Shown here: piece after piece, positions 34,973 to 43,860 of the stretch
Layout: each line of letters opens with the position of its first letter
Numbering within the stretch: the first letter of the stretch is position 1
Source: Pseudomonas sp. CBZ-4
GTDB lineage: Bacteria > Pseudomonadota > Gammaproteobacteria > Pseudomonadales > Pseudomonadaceae
Assembly (NCBI RefSeq): GCF_000346755.1
Contig: NZ_ANNV01000164.1
Span: 62,001 to 126,000, forward strand
Direction: 5' to 3'
DNA length: 64,000 nt
Notes under the pieces: generated by a model
Told to the model about the DNA's origin: nothing
Database searches by the model: none
Seen by the model: the letters and a program-made list of their open reading frames with translations, nothing else
Position numbers and translations under genes: made by a program

Positions 34973-36010
34973 ATGTCTACGCCGTCCAAGATAATCGAGG
35001 GTTCTCGTCTGTCCATCGCGTTCACTGAGTTGGCGCAGTTGCTGCAACAGGTGTTTGTGCACCACGGCACTTCGCCCGAGGTGGCCGCAATCCTCGCCCA
35101 CAACTGCGCCAGCGCCGAGCGCGACGGCGCCCACAGCCATGGCATTTTTCGTATTCCCGGCTATATCAGCACCCTGGCCAGCGGCTGGGTGAATGGTCGG
35201 GCAGTGCCCCAGGTCACGGATGTGGCCTCAGGATTTGTGCGGGTAGATGCCGGCAACGGTTTTGCCCAGGTGGCGCTTGAGGCTGCCCGCCCGTTATTGG
35301 TGGAAAAGGCCCGCAGCGCCGGTATCGCGCTGTTGGCGATCCACAACTCCCATCATTTCGCCGCCTTGTGGCCGGATGTCGAACCCTTCGCCGAACAAGG
35401 CCTGGTGGCATTGAGCGTGGTCAACAGCATGACGTGCGTGGTGCCCCATGGCGCCGACCGGCCGCTATTCGGCACCAACCCGATTGCTTTCGCCGCGCCC
35501 CGTGCCGATGGCTTGCCGATCGTATTTGACCTGGCGACCAGTGCCATCGCCCACGGGGATGTGCAAATCGCCGCGCGCAAAGGCGAGCGCCTGCCACCGG
35601 GCATGGGCGTCGATGGCCTGGGCCAACCGACGCAAGACCCTAAGGCGATCCTCGAAGGCGGTGCCTTGTTACCGTTTGGCGGGCACAAGGGCTCGGCGCT
35701 GTCGATGATGGTCGAGTTGCTGGCGGCGGCGTTGACGGGGGGCAATTTCTCGTTCGAATTCGATTGGTCGGATCATCCCGGCGCGCGTACGCCCTGGACC
35801 GGGCAATTGCTGATCGTGATCGACCCCAGCAAGACCAGTGGCCAGGTGTTCGCCGAGCGCAGCCAGGAACTGGTGCGGCAGATGCATGCGGCGGGGTTGC
35901 GGAGGCTGCCGGGGGATCGGCGTCATCGCACGCGGGCGAAGTCCGAGCAAGAGGGGATTGTGGTGGATGCCGACGACTTGCACCGCCTGCGGGCGCTGGC
36001 AAGCGGCTAA
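34973..36010 (+). CDS. Ldh-family NAD(P)H-dependent reductase (delta1-piperideine-2-carboxylate reductase-like)
   Basis: 345-aa enzyme of the malate/L-lactate dehydrogenase (Ldh_2) superfamily, with the conserved 'AERDGAHSHGIFRIPGY' near residue 50, 'SHHFAALW' and 'FGGHKGSAL'. This pattern and length resemble Pseudomonas DpkA, which reduces cyclic imines to pipecolate or proline; ureidoglycolate or malate-type substrates are alternatives. The start at 34973 has GGAG eight bases upstream. It is divergent from the toxin-like gene. Confidence 0.8.
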   Translation: MSTPSKIIEGSRLSIAFTELAQLLQQVFVHHGTSPEVAAILAHNCASAERDGAHSHGIFRIPGYISTLASGWVNGRAVPQVTDVASGFVRVDAGNGFAQVALEAARPLLVEKARSAGIALLAIHNSHHFAALWPDVEPFAEQGLVALSVVNSMTCVVPHGADRPLFGTNPIAFAAPRADGLPIVFDLATSAIAHGDVQIAARKGERLPPGMGVDGLGQPTQDPKAILEGGALLPFGGHKGSALSMMVELLAAALTGGNFSFEFDWSDHPGARTPWTGQLLIVIDPSKTSGQVFAERSQELVRQMHAAGLRRLPGDRRHRTRAKSEQEGIVVDADDLHRLRALASG

Positions 36011-36036
36011 AAAAAGGCTGCGCCCAGGGCACAGCC
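36009..36036 (-). terminator. Terminator of the DUF883 gene
   Basis: GGCTGCGCC (36016-36024) pairs with GGCACAGCC (36028-36036) with one mismatch, and the run of A before it is a U tract on the minus strand. It directly follows the reductase stop and ends the opposing transcript. Confidence 0.75.
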
Positions 36037-36044
36037 GGTTGTAC

Positions 36045-36365
36045 TCAGTTGCGACGGCCCAGCAGCAGGCCGACCACCAGGCCGAAGCCTGCGGAAATCG
36101 CCACGGTCTGCCAAGGGTGGCCACCGATGTAGGTTTCGGTGGCATCCACCACCGGCTTGCTGCGCTCGCGCACGCTGGACACCGAGTCCAGGGCTTGCTT
36201 GAGCTTGATGGCGACCTGTTCGCGCAGGGTTTCACCTTCTTCACCCACCAGCGCGGCGCTGCTTTTCAGCAGTTTGTCCGACTCTTCGATCAACGCCGTC
36301 AGTTCACTGAAGGCTTGATCCTTGATTTGTTCCTCGACAGCTTGGGCGGCAGTTTTGCGGGCCAT
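36045..36365 (-). CDS. DUF883 (ElaB/YqjD-like) membrane-anchored protein
   Basis: The 106-aa protein has a long amphipathic helical region rich in Glu and Lys (about 10-80) and a single C-terminal membrane helix ending 'GLLLGRRN', as in YqjD/ElaB. Those E. coli proteins are inner-membrane-anchored ribosome binders made in stationary phase. The start follows a GGAGT site. Confidence 0.88.
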   Translation of the reverse strand: MARKTAAQAVEEQIKDQAFSELTALIEESDKLLKSSAALVGEEGETLREQVAIKLKQALDSVSSVRERSKPVVDATETYIGGHPWQTVAISAGFGLVVGLLLGRRN

Positions 36366-36528
36366 GGGGTGACTCCTTGCAAGTGAATGTGACAGTGAAC
36401 AATGGAGTGTCGGGCGTCGGCAAAAGTTGCAGTTTTTTTCCCGGCCGGCGCTTTTGCGCTAAATCCGAATCAGGAAAATTCGACCTACAGTGTAAGATGT
36501 CGCCTATTTGTGCAGCAGGTAATTCAAC

Positions 36529-36783
36529 ATGAGCTTCAATCTGGCCAACAAGACCCTCGCCGAACGCGCCGAGCTGGAAGATGAAAAGTCCCGCCTCTAT
36601 GACCTGTGGCAAACCAACCTGGGCAAGGCCAAGGGCGAAGCGGCGCGGTTGTTCGGCGAGCGCGCCAAGCGCAAGGGCAAGTGGGCCGAGTGGGTGCGCG
36701 CGGAACTCGACGGCATGTCGCCGCCGGAGTTCTCCAACATGGTGCGCAGTGAAGTCAACAAGTTGATGGCGGCGGCCAAGTAA
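36529..36783 (+). CDS. Small conserved hypothetical protein, 84 aa
   Basis: An Ala/Glu/Lys-rich, helical, cytoplasmic protein ('NKTLAERAELEDEKSRLYDLW', 'ERAKRKGKWAEWVRAELDG'). No signal peptide or known motif. Its 3' end overlaps the convergent LysR gene by 29 bases, yet both frames read as real proteins. Start upstream site GCAGGT. Confidence 0.65.
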   Translation: MSFNLANKTLAERAELEDEKSRLYDLWQTNLGKAKGEAARLFGERAKRKGKWAEWVRAELDGMSPPEFSNMVRSEVNKLMAAAK

Positions 36784-37669
36784 AGCTCGCCACGATCGCC
36801 TCACGCACCTTGCGCAACAGCGGGTCCAACTGCGCCTGGGTGCGCCAGCCCAACTCCACCGGGTAACGCGGCAGCGCCAGCGGGCAGGGCAATACCCGCA
36901 GGCCGGTCATTTCGGCGATGGCCTGGGCCGCATGCCCGGGAATGGTCGCCACGGCCTGGCTGCCCTTGAGCAGAAACGGCAACGCGGCGAAGTGGCTGGT
37001 GGAGGCGCAGACGTGCCGGCTCAACCCTTGCGCTGCCAGCCCCTCATCGGTAATCCCGATAAAGCCGCCGGACGACACCAGCACATGCTCGCGCGTGACG
37101 AACTCGTCCAGGTCAATGCTTGCCTGGTCCGAGTCCAGCAGGCAACGATAATCCCCTTCACCCAGCACCTGGCGGCTTAACCGACCCTGGGCAAAACCGC
37201 CCGCCGTAATTGCCAGGTCCAGGCTGCGGTCGAGCAGGGCGGCAGCGACGATCTGGCTGTGGGTCTGGCGGAAGATCACCCGCAGCTTGGGGGCCCGCTG
37301 TGCGATGGCCGCCATCAGCCGGCGCCCGTAGGCGATCTCGAAGTCATCGGACAGGCCCAGCACCACCGACCGTCCCTCGTATTGCTGGTTATCCGGATTG
37401 ACCATGGCCAGGCTCTGCCGGCAACGGGCCAGCGCCTCACTGATCACCGGTCTCAACTGGTTGGCCCGCACGGTGGGCGCCAAGCCGCGCCCGGTGCGCA
37501 CGAACAACGGGTCGCCATATACCACGCGCAAGCGCCGCAGCCCTGCGCTGATGGCCGATTGCGTCACCCCCAGGCGCAACGCCGCGCGGCTGGCGCTGGA
37601 TTCATCGTGCAGGGCTTCGAAGGTTTTCAGCAGGTTGAGATCGATCTTGTCGATATTCATTTGGCTCAT
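36755..37669 (-). CDS. LysR-type transcriptional regulator
   Basis: 304-aa regulator with an N-terminal winged helix ('NLLKTFEALHDESSASRAA', 'LGVTQSAISAGLRRLR') and a substrate-binding domain. The NodD/LinR-like spacing ('DPLFVRTGRGL') is typical. I chose the ATG at 37669; a GTG at 37681 and an ATG at 37660 are alternatives and none has a strong ribosome-binding site. It is divergent from the nitrilase gene with 82 bases between starts, so it probably regulates that gene. Confidence 0.88.
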   Translation of the reverse strand: MSQMNIDKIDLNLLKTFEALHDESSASRAALRLGVTQSAISAGLRRLRVVYGDPLFVRTGRGLAPTVRANQLRPVISEALARCRQSLAMVNPDNQQYEGRSVVLGLSDDFEIAYGRRLMAAIAQRAPKLRVIFRQTHSQIVAAALLDRSLDLAITAGGFAQGRLSRQVLGEGDYRCLLDSDQASIDLDEFVTREHVLVSSGGFIGITDEGLAAQGLSRHVCASTSHFAALPFLLKGSQAVATIPGHAAQAIAEMTGLRVLPCPLALPRYPVELGWRTQAQLDPLLRKVREAIVASFTWPPPSTC

Positions 37670-37751
37670 ATCATTCAGCACTGAAGTGGGCTTTATTCAT
37701 GATCGCGGTGAGCGGGAGAATGGGCAACCCCCACTATCCGGAGTGATCGAG

Positions 37752-38678
37752 ATGCCTGTTTCCACAGTAGCGGCCCTGCAAATCGGAGCCTTGCCCGGCG
37801 GCAAGGCTGAAACCCTGGCGCAAATCCTCGGCTATGAAGACGAGATCCTGCGCAGCGGCGCGCAACTGGTGGTGATGCCCGAGGCGTTGCTCGGTGGTTA
37901 TCCCAAAGGCGAAGGGTTTGGCACACAACTGGGTTATCGCCTGCCGGAAGGTCGTGAAGCCTTTGCGCGGTATTTCGCCAACGCCATCGATGTGCCGGGC
38001 GCCGAGACTGAGGCCTTGGCCGGCCTGGCGGCGCGCACCGGTGCCAGCCTGGTGATTGGCGTGATCGAGCGCAGTGGCAGCACGCTGTATTGCACCGTGT
38101 TGTATTTCGAGCCCACGGGCGGCCTGGTGGCCAAGCACCGCAAACTCATGCCCACCGGCACCGAACGTCTGATCTGGGGCAAGGGCGACGGCTCGACCTT
38201 GCCCGTGCTCGACAGCGCAGTTGGGCGCATCGGCGGCGCGGTGTGCTGGGAAAACATGATGCCGCTGCTGCGCACGGCGATGTACGCCAAGGGCGTCGAG
38301 GTGTGGTGTGCACCCACGGTGGACGAGCGCGAGATGTGGCAGGTGAGCATGCGCCATGTGGCCCATGAAGGGCGCTGTTTTGTGGTGAGCGCGTGCCAGG
38401 TGCAGGCGTCTCCTGCGGCGTTGGGAGTGGAGATCGCCAACTGGCCGGCGCAGCGTCCGTTGATTGCCGGTGGCAGCGTGATTGTCGGGCCGATGGGCGA
38501 TATTCTGGCGGGGCCATTGGTGGGCGAGGCGGGGTTGTTGACGGCACAGATCGACACCGACGAGTTGGTGCGCGCGCGGTATGACTATGACGTGGTGGGG
38601 CACTACGCCCGGCCGGATGTGTTCGAGTTGGTTGTAGATGAACGCGCCAAACCGGGCGTGCGCTATATCACTGACTGA
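37752..38678 (+). CDS. Nitrilase-type carbon-nitrogen hydrolase
   Basis: 308-aa enzyme of the nitrilase superfamily with the Glu-Lys-Cys triad at Glu44 ('VVMPEALLGGYP'), Lys131 ('HRKLMPTGTE') and Cys165 ('GGAVCWENMMPL'). The 'CWEN' and 'HRKLMPT' versions are those of true nitrilases (branch 1) rather than amidases. Substrate not predictable; arylacetonitriles or beta-cyanoalanine are common. GGAG lies about ten bases upstream. Followed by a REPIN. Confidence 0.87.
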   Translation: MPVSTVAALQIGALPGGKAETLAQILGYEDEILRSGAQLVVMPEALLGGYPKGEGFGTQLGYRLPEGREAFARYFANAIDVPGAETEALAGLAARTGASLVIGVIERSGSTLYCTVLYFEPTGGLVAKHRKLMPTGTERLIWGKGDGSTLPVLDSAVGRIGGAVCWENMMPLLRTAMYAKGVEVWCAPTVDEREMWQVSMRHVAHEGRCFVVSACQVQASPAALGVEIANWPAQRPLIAGGSVIVGPMGDILAGPLVGEAGLLTAQIDTDELVRARYDYDVVGHYARPDVFELVVDERAKPGVRYITD

Positions 38679-38694
38679 AACAGAGATTAAAAAA

Positions 38695-38781
38695 GTGGGA
38701 GCTGGCTTGCCTGCGATAGCGGTGTATCAGCCAAGGATGTGCAAGCTGACACACCGCTATCGCAGGCAAGCCAGCTCCCAC
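38695..38781. repeat. REPIN (paired inverted REP)
   Basis: GTGGGAGCTGGCTTGCCTGC followed by GATAGC and an imperfect loop, then the exact inverse arm ending in CCCAC. It lies between the nitrilase and GNAT gene ends (convergent), a typical neutral position. Confidence 0.92.
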
Positions 38782-38790
38782 ATTGGATTT

Positions 38791-39342
38791 TTATTGGCTG
38801 GGGGATTGGGATTTCAGCCATTGCTCGCGGGTCATTTCCCAAATGTCCCGTGGGAATGTTCCTTCCACAAACTCGCCTTCATCGGTCCTGATCAATCGCA
38901 TTCCCTCACGCTCGGAAATCCGCCGCGATCCCAGGTTCGGCGCCGCCTTCGGCACCCGCAACAGCGGCCGCTCCAGCACGCCAAACCAATAGTCGGTCAC
39001 CGCCGCACTGGCTTCGCTCATCAGGCCTTGCCCCTGCCACTGCGGGCCAAGCCAGAAGCCGCGATGGTTATCCACTTCATCCATCAGGCTGACATTGCCG
39101 ATCAACTGCTCCGGCGCGCTTTTCAGGCGGATCGACCAGTGCCATTCCTCGCCCCGGGCCATGGCGGGCAGGGCGACGTGTTGCAGGTAGTCGAGGGCGC
39201 CGTCGGCCGGGTAGGGCCAGGGCACCAGGGCGTTGAGGTAACGCACCACTTCCCAGTGGGGGAACTGCTGCTGGATGCCCGCGGCGTCGTCCAGGGTCAG
39301 CGGGCGCAGGATCAGGCGTTCGGTGAACAAGGTGGGTTGCAT
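38791..39342 (-). CDS. RimJ/RimL-type GNAT acetyltransferase
   Basis: 183-aa GNAT. The start 'TERLILRPLTLDDA' is the family's usual N-terminus; motif A is 'WLGPQWQGQGLMSEA', and 'PNLGSRRISEREGM' is the following helix. Such enzymes acetylate protein N-termini or small amines; substrate unknown. It lies five bases after the lipoprotein gene on the same strand. Confidence 0.9.
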   Translation of the reverse strand: MQPTLFTERLILRPLTLDDAAGIQQQFPHWEVVRYLNALVPWPYPADGALDYLQHVALPAMARGEEWHWSIRLKSAPEQLIGNVSLMDEVDNHRGFWLGPQWQGQGLMSEASAAVTDYWFGVLERPLLRVPKAAPNLGSRRISEREGMRLIRTDEGEFVEGTFPRDIWEMTREQWLKSQSPSQ

Positions 39343-39347
39343 GGCAG

Positions 39348-39809
39348 TTACCAGGTGGCGGTGTTCGGCAGGTCCAGGGTGCCACGGTCGACAAAGCGCA
39401 GGGTGCCAAACAGGCCGCCCGCCAGTTTGCCCCGCAGCACGTAGGGCAGGTTGTTCAGGCTTTGGGTCTGGCTCAGGCCCAGGGTCTGGCGCAACACGGA
39501 AAATGCGGAAACGCTGACAGGAACCAGCAGGACGGTTTCGGAAAAACGCGCGATGCTCCCGGTCTGGTCACTCACGCCCGACGCCAGCGGGCGCCCGTTG
39601 ACCTCCAGGTCCAGGGCCACGCCGTTGTAGTCGATTGCCGTTTCATTGGGGTTCTGTACCCGCAATTTCACGGCAAAGCGCACTTCCAGGTCCTGGCTTT
39701 GCAGGGGCTCGATGCCCACCACATTGATATTCACCGGGTCACGGTTGGGGAACAGCGCGCAGGCGCTCAGGGTCAGCAGCAGTAACGATAGAACCATGAG
39801 CTTGCGCAT
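39348..39809 (-). CDS. LEA type 2 (WHy domain) lipoprotein
   Basis: 153-aa lipoprotein with lipobox LSAC (Cys17) and one WHy/LEA_2 domain: 'LEVRFAVKLRVQNPNETAIDYNGV', then 'LEVNGRPLASG'. LEA_2 domains are linked to desiccation or osmotic stress. It lies 12 bases after the permease and likely forms a transcript with it and the GNAT gene. Confidence 0.88.
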   Translation of the reverse strand: MRKLMVLSLLLLTLSACALFPNRDPVNINVVGIEPLQSQDLEVRFAVKLRVQNPNETAIDYNGVALDLEVNGRPLASGVSDQTGSIARFSETVLLVPVSVSAFSVLRQTLGLSQTQSLNNLPYVLRGKLAGGLFGTLRFVDRGTLDLPNTATW

Positions 39810-39821
39810 AAAACCTGTTCC

Positions 39822-41249
39822 TTATTTCGTGGCGTCCGGGTCCTGCATCACTTTGAGGGTAGAGGACTCTGGATCAAATTCATCTTCGTGCAGTTCTATG
39901 AACTCTTCCGGCAGGAAAATGTTCAGCAGGATTGCACAGAATGCGCCCACGGTGATCGGCGATTCGAAGATGTTGTGCAGCGCCTTGGGCAGGTCGCGCA
40001 GCACTTCCGGCACGGCGGCGACGCCCAGGCCCATGCCCAGGGAGATCGCCACGATCAGCACGTTGCGCCGGTGCAGGCCGGCTTCGGCGAGGATCTTGAT
40101 CCCGGCCACCGCGACGGTGCCGAACATGATCAGGGTGGCGCCACCGAGTACCGGCTTGGGCATCAATTGCAGCACGGCACCAATCACCGGGAACAGCCCC
40201 AGCAGCACCAGCAGGCCGGCGATAAAGTAGGCGACGTAGCGGCTGGCCACGCCGGTCAGCTGGATCACGCCGTTGTTCTGCGCGAAGGTCACCATCGGCA
40301 AACTGTTGAAGGTGGCGGCCATCGCCGAGTTCAGACCGTCGGCCAACAGGCCCGACTTGATGCGCTTGATATACAGCGGGCCCTTGACCGGCTGCTGGGA
40401 AATCATCGAGTTGGCCGTCAGGTCACCGGCCGCTTCCAACGGCGAAATCAGGAAGATCACTGCCACCGGGATAAACGCTACCCAGTCGAACGAAAACCCG
40501 TACTTGAACGGCACCGGCACGCTGATCAACGGCACGTGCGGCAATGCCGCCATGTCCACGCGGCCCATCATCCAGGCCACCACAAAGCCCAGGGTCAGGC
40601 CGATGACGATGGAGCCCAGGCGCAGGAACGGGTTGCTGAAGCGGTTGAGGACCACGATGGTCAGCAGCACCAGGGCCGCGAGGCCCATGTTGCCGGCCGC
40701 ACCCAGGTCGCTGGCGCCATAGCCGCCGGCCATGTCGGTGACCGCGACCTTGATCAGTGACAAGCCCATCAGGGTAATGATGGTGCCGGTGACCACCGGG
40801 GTGATCAGCATGCGCAGCTTGCCGATGAACTGGCTCAGCACCACTTCGATAAACGCGGCGAAAAAGCAGATGCCAAAGATCGTCGACAGGATCTCATCGG
40901 TGCCCCCGCCCCGGGCCTTGACCATGAACCCGGCGCTGAGGATCACGCTGATAAACGAAAAACTGGTGCCTTGCAGGCACAACAGCCCCGAACCAATCGG
41001 CCCGAACTTGCGCGCCTGCACAAAGGTGCCCAGCCCCGACACAAACAGCGCCATGCTCACCAGGTAGGGCACTTCGCTTTCCAGGCCCAGCACACCGCCG
41101 ACGATCAGGGTGGGCGTGATGATGCCGACAAAACTGGCCAGCACGTGCTGCAACGCGGCAAAAATCGCGGCGGCAAAGTGCGGGCGGTCTTCCAGGCCGT
41201 AGATCAGGTCGGATTTATAACGGGGGCGGGGGGCTTGAGCGTCAGACAA
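39822..41249 (-). CDS. NCS2-family nucleobase:cation symporter (xanthine/uric acid permease)
   Basis: 475-aa inner-membrane transporter with about 14 membrane segments. The NAT/NCS2 signature is present as 'QNNGVIQLTG', and 'SPLEAAGDLTA' is the conserved TM8 region with its Glu. The 'FNSLPMVTFAQNNG' form is more like purine (xanthine, urate) than uracil carriers. No purine-breakdown genes are adjacent. The substrate is inferred. Confidence 0.88.
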   Translation of the reverse strand: MSDAQAPRPRYKSDLIYGLEDRPHFAAAIFAALQHVLASFVGIITPTLIVGGVLGLESEVPYLVSMALFVSGLGTFVQARKFGPIGSGLLCLQGTSFSFISVILSAGFMVKARGGGTDEILSTIFGICFFAAFIEVVLSQFIGKLRMLITPVVTGTIITLMGLSLIKVAVTDMAGGYGASDLGAAGNMGLAALVLLTIVVLNRFSNPFLRLGSIVIGLTLGFVVAWMMGRVDMAALPHVPLISVPVPFKYGFSFDWVAFIPVAVIFLISPLEAAGDLTANSMISQQPVKGPLYIKRIKSGLLADGLNSAMAATFNSLPMVTFAQNNGVIQLTGVASRYVAYFIAGLLVLLGLFPVIGAVLQLMPKPVLGGATLIMFGTVAVAGIKILAEAGLHRRNVLIVAISLGMGLGVAAVPEVLRDLPKALHNIFESPITVGAFCAILLNIFLPEEFIELHEDEFDPESSTLKVMQDPDATK

Positions 41250-41487
41250 AATGCGGGCTCGGGTCAGAAAATGGAGGCGCAGGATGCCAGAAACTGCCTA
41301 GCGTCAGAAGTGTAAAAAAATATTTATAAACACCCTGCATAAATCTGCCGAGCCTGCCGATACCTCGTATAGGCCCACATTCCAACCATAACAGTGGTGA
41401 CCAAAGGTCCGTACGGCGCGTTGACGCTGGCTGATCGTTTCGCGGCAGGGACGCTCGCAAACACTACTTCTGAGAGCACCCCCCCCT

Positions 41488-43113
41488 ATGTCACTTCGTC
41501 AGCTGAATATCGCCCCACGCGCGTTTCTCGGTTTCGCCTTCATTGCGTTGCTAGTGATTTTATTAGGGGTGTTTGCGGTCAACCGCATGACGCAGATACG
41601 CCAGTCTTCGGTGGACATGAGCGCCACGCAGCTACCCAGCGTCACGTCCCTGGGCATCATCACGGAAAACGTGCTGCGCCTGCGCATCCTGTCGTTTCGC
41701 GTGCTGGTCAACCGCGAGCCGGCCGCTTTGCAAGAAGCTGAAACCCGCATGAGCGCGCTGGGCGACAAGGTCAAGGCGGCCCAGGCCAGCTACGCGGCGC
41801 TGCCCGCCGGCCCCGAGGAAGCCGCGCTGTACAAAACCTTCGTCACCACCCTGGACAACTACTTCAAGGCCCAGGCCGAAATGCTGGTTTTGTCCAAGCA
41901 AGGCAAGGTCGAGGACGTGCGCCTGTTGATCAATACGCGGATCAAGGACGGCACTGACCTGATGGGCGAGCAGTTGAACAAACTGATCGCTATCAACGCG
42001 GCCGACGCCAAGGAGGCTGACGCTGAAGCCGAGCACAGTTATCAGGGCGCTATCACCGGGGTGATTGCCGTGTCGGTGGTTGCCGCCGTGCTCACGGTGT
42101 TGCTGGCCTGGCTGCTGACCCGCAGCATCGTCACGCCCTTGCGCAAAGCCGTGGAAGTGGCCGAAACCATCGCCAGTGGCAACCTGAGCAAAGTCATCGA
42201 AGACGATGGCAAGGACGAGCCGGCGCGCCTGCTCAGCGCCCTGGGCACCATGCAGGCCAACCTGCGCCAGACCATCCAGCACATCGCCGGCTCGGCCACC
42301 CAGCTGGCCTCTGCGGCAGAAGAACTGAGCGCGGTCACCGAAGAGGCGTCCAAAGGCCTGCAACAACAGAACAACGAAATCGACCAGGCCGCCACGGCGG
42401 TCAACGAGATGACGGCGGCGGTGGAAGAAGTGGCGCGCAATGCGGTGTCCACCTCCGAGGCCTCCAGCCAGTCCAACCAGGCGGCGCGTGAAGGCCGCGA
42501 CCGTGTGGTGGAAACCGTCGGCGCGATCCAGACCATGACCCAGGATGTGCAAAACACCTCCGTGTTGATCGAAGGCCTGGCCACCCAAGGCCGTGATATC
42601 GGCAAGGTGCTCGACGTGATCCGCGCGATTGCCGAACAGACCAACCTGCTGGCGCTCAACGCCGCCATCGAAGCGGCGCGTGCCGGTGAGGCCGGGCGCG
42701 GTTTTGCGGTGGTGGCCGACGAAGTGCGGGCCCTGGCCCATCGCACGGCGCAGTCGACCCAGGAGATCGAGAAGATGGTCGCCGGTATCCAGAACGGCAC
42801 CGGTGAGGCCGTGCAATCGATGCAGCAAAGCAATCAGCGCACGCAAACCACCCTGGAAATGGCCCGCGCCGCCGGTGTCGCGCTGGAGCAGATCACCCAG
42901 TCCATCAGCCTGATCAACGAGCGCAACCTGGTGATCGCCAGCGCTTCGGAAGAACAGGCCCAGGTGTCCCGCGAAGTGGACCGCAACCTGGTGAACATCC
43001 GCGACCTGGCGACCCAGTCGGCGGCGGGTGCCAACCAGACCAGCGCGGCGAGCCATGAGCTGTCGCGCCTGGCGGTGGATCTGAATGGGATGGTGGCCAG
43101 GTTCGTGATCTAA
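41488..43113 (+). CDS. Methyl-accepting chemotaxis protein (4HB sensor)
   Basis: 541-aa chemoreceptor. TM1 is at about 12-32, a periplasmic four-helix-bundle (4HB_MCP) sensor follows (~33-190), TM2 at ~190-212, HAMP at ~213-265, and the signalling domain has the conserved tip 'AEQTNLLALNAAIEAARAGE'. No C-terminal CheR pentapeptide is seen. Ligand unknown. Divergent from the NCS2 permease, sharing a 238-bp control region. Confidence 0.93.
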   Translation: MSLRQLNIAPRAFLGFAFIALLVILLGVFAVNRMTQIRQSSVDMSATQLPSVTSLGIITENVLRLRILSFRVLVNREPAALQEAETRMSALGDKVKAAQASYAALPAGPEEAALYKTFVTTLDNYFKAQAEMLVLSKQGKVEDVRLLINTRIKDGTDLMGEQLNKLIAINAADAKEADAEAEHSYQGAITGVIAVSVVAAVLTVLLAWLLTRSIVTPLRKAVEVAETIASGNLSKVIEDDGKDEPARLLSALGTMQANLRQTIQHIAGSATQLASAAEELSAVTEEASKGLQQQNNEIDQAATAVNEMTAAVEEVARNAVSTSEASSQSNQAAREGRDRVVETVGAIQTMTQDVQNTSVLIEGLATQGRDIGKVLDVIRAIAEQTNLLALNAAIEAARAGEAGRGFAVVADEVRALAHRTAQSTQEIEKMVAGIQNGTGEAVQSMQQSNQRTQTTLEMARAAGVALEQITQSISLINERNLVIASASEEQAQVSREVDRNLVNIRDLATQSAAGANQTSAASHELSRLAVDLNGMVARFVI

Positions 43114-43120
43114 CCGCCAC

Positions 43121-43243
43121 TGCATAACCCTTGTGGGAGCTGGCTTGCCTGCGATAGCAACCTGTCAGTCAATGCATCATTGACTGAACCACCGCTATCG
43201 CAGGCAAGCCAGCTCCCACAGTTTTTACAGGGGTGTGTCAGTG
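43121..43243 (+). repeat. Direct repeat copy 1 containing a REPIN
   Basis: The REPIN (43133-43219; GTGGGAGCTGGCTTGCCTGC arms) plus flanks GCATAA...TTGTGGG on the left and CACAGTTTTT...GTGTGTCAGTG on the right. The same extended unit recurs at 43724-43859 in the same orientation, bracketing the 124-aa gene. The right end covers the stop codon of that gene. Confidence 0.8.
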
Positions 43244-43612
43244 CATCCGTGGGTTCAGGTGCAACCGCAGAAATTCGCCTTTCGAGTTCGGCGTGCAGAT
43301 TTTGTAATAGATCAGGTGCACGGTGTCGGCGAACAGGTGCAATAGCGCTGCGGGAACCGGAATCACGGTCTCTTGGTCGGCGTGGGTGACGGTGACCACA
43401 ATCAGCGGCTTTTCATCGGGGCCGCCGATGCACAGGCCAATGGTATCGCCGGGGGTTTGCCCTGCATAAACGGGGATGGTCACCGGCAAGGTGTTTTTAT
43501 GCTGTCTGAGGTATTCATTGGTCACGCCAATCTGCGGAATACCCTCGGGAAGTATGACCTTGACCGGTGTTTCCAGCGTGGGTGCCTTTGCGGCCTTTTT
43601 TGAAGTGGGCAT
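43238..43612 (-). CDS. Hypothetical single-module protein related to the 49-53 kb repeat proteins
   Basis: The 124-aa protein has no signal peptide. Its core pattern, 'VTIPVYAGQTPGDTIGL' then 'VIPVPAALLH...VHLIYYKI', matches the repeat module of the large protein at 51423 ('GRAPGDTLRLYYNG', 'RFPLPKSV', 'LRYELLD') in order and spacing. Function unknown; a beta-sandwich domain is likely. It sits between two direct REPIN-containing repeats, and its stop codon lies inside one. Confidence 0.65.
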   Translation of the reverse strand: MPTSKKAAKAPTLETPVKVILPEGIPQIGVTNEYLRQHKNTLPVTIPVYAGQTPGDTIGLCIGGPDEKPLIVVTVTHADQETVIPVPAALLHLFADTVHLIYYKICTPNSKGEFLRLHLNPRMH

Positions 43613-43723
43613 GTCATCTCGCTCCTGTTCAAAGGGATGTCAATGCCAATTGAAGCGAGGTTTACCAGGCCTCGCTACTGTCAGTTCTCACAGCTTGTCA
43701 GCTCTGCACAGTAGGTGTAGCGC

Positions 43724-43859
43724 CGCATAATCTTGTGGGAGCTGGCTTGTCGGGTCGCCGCACCGCTGCGATAGCAATCTGTCAGTCAGTACATCGCTGA
43801 CTGAACCACCGCCATCGCAGGCAAGCCAGCTCCCACAGTTTTTCAGCAGTGTGTCAGTG
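43724..43859 (+). repeat. Direct repeat copy 2 containing a REPIN with altered left arm
   Basis: Same unit as at 43121-43243. The REPIN is 43735-43836. In its left arm the CC between GCTTG and TGCGATAGC is replaced by 17 bases (TCGGGTCGCCGCACCGC), so the left arm no longer pairs fully with the intact right arm. Confidence 0.8.
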
Positions 43860-43860
43860 G

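Noticed and set aside
38695..38781. REPINs as Rho-independent terminators
   Set aside because: The strong inverted repeats lack T tracts and recur as near-identical copies at unrelated loci, so they are repeats rather than dedicated terminators.
41250..41487. Possible purine or xanthine riboswitch before the NCS2 permease
   Set aside because: Checked the minus strand for the purine aptamer core and found no matching junction; only an AT-rich promoter-like stretch.
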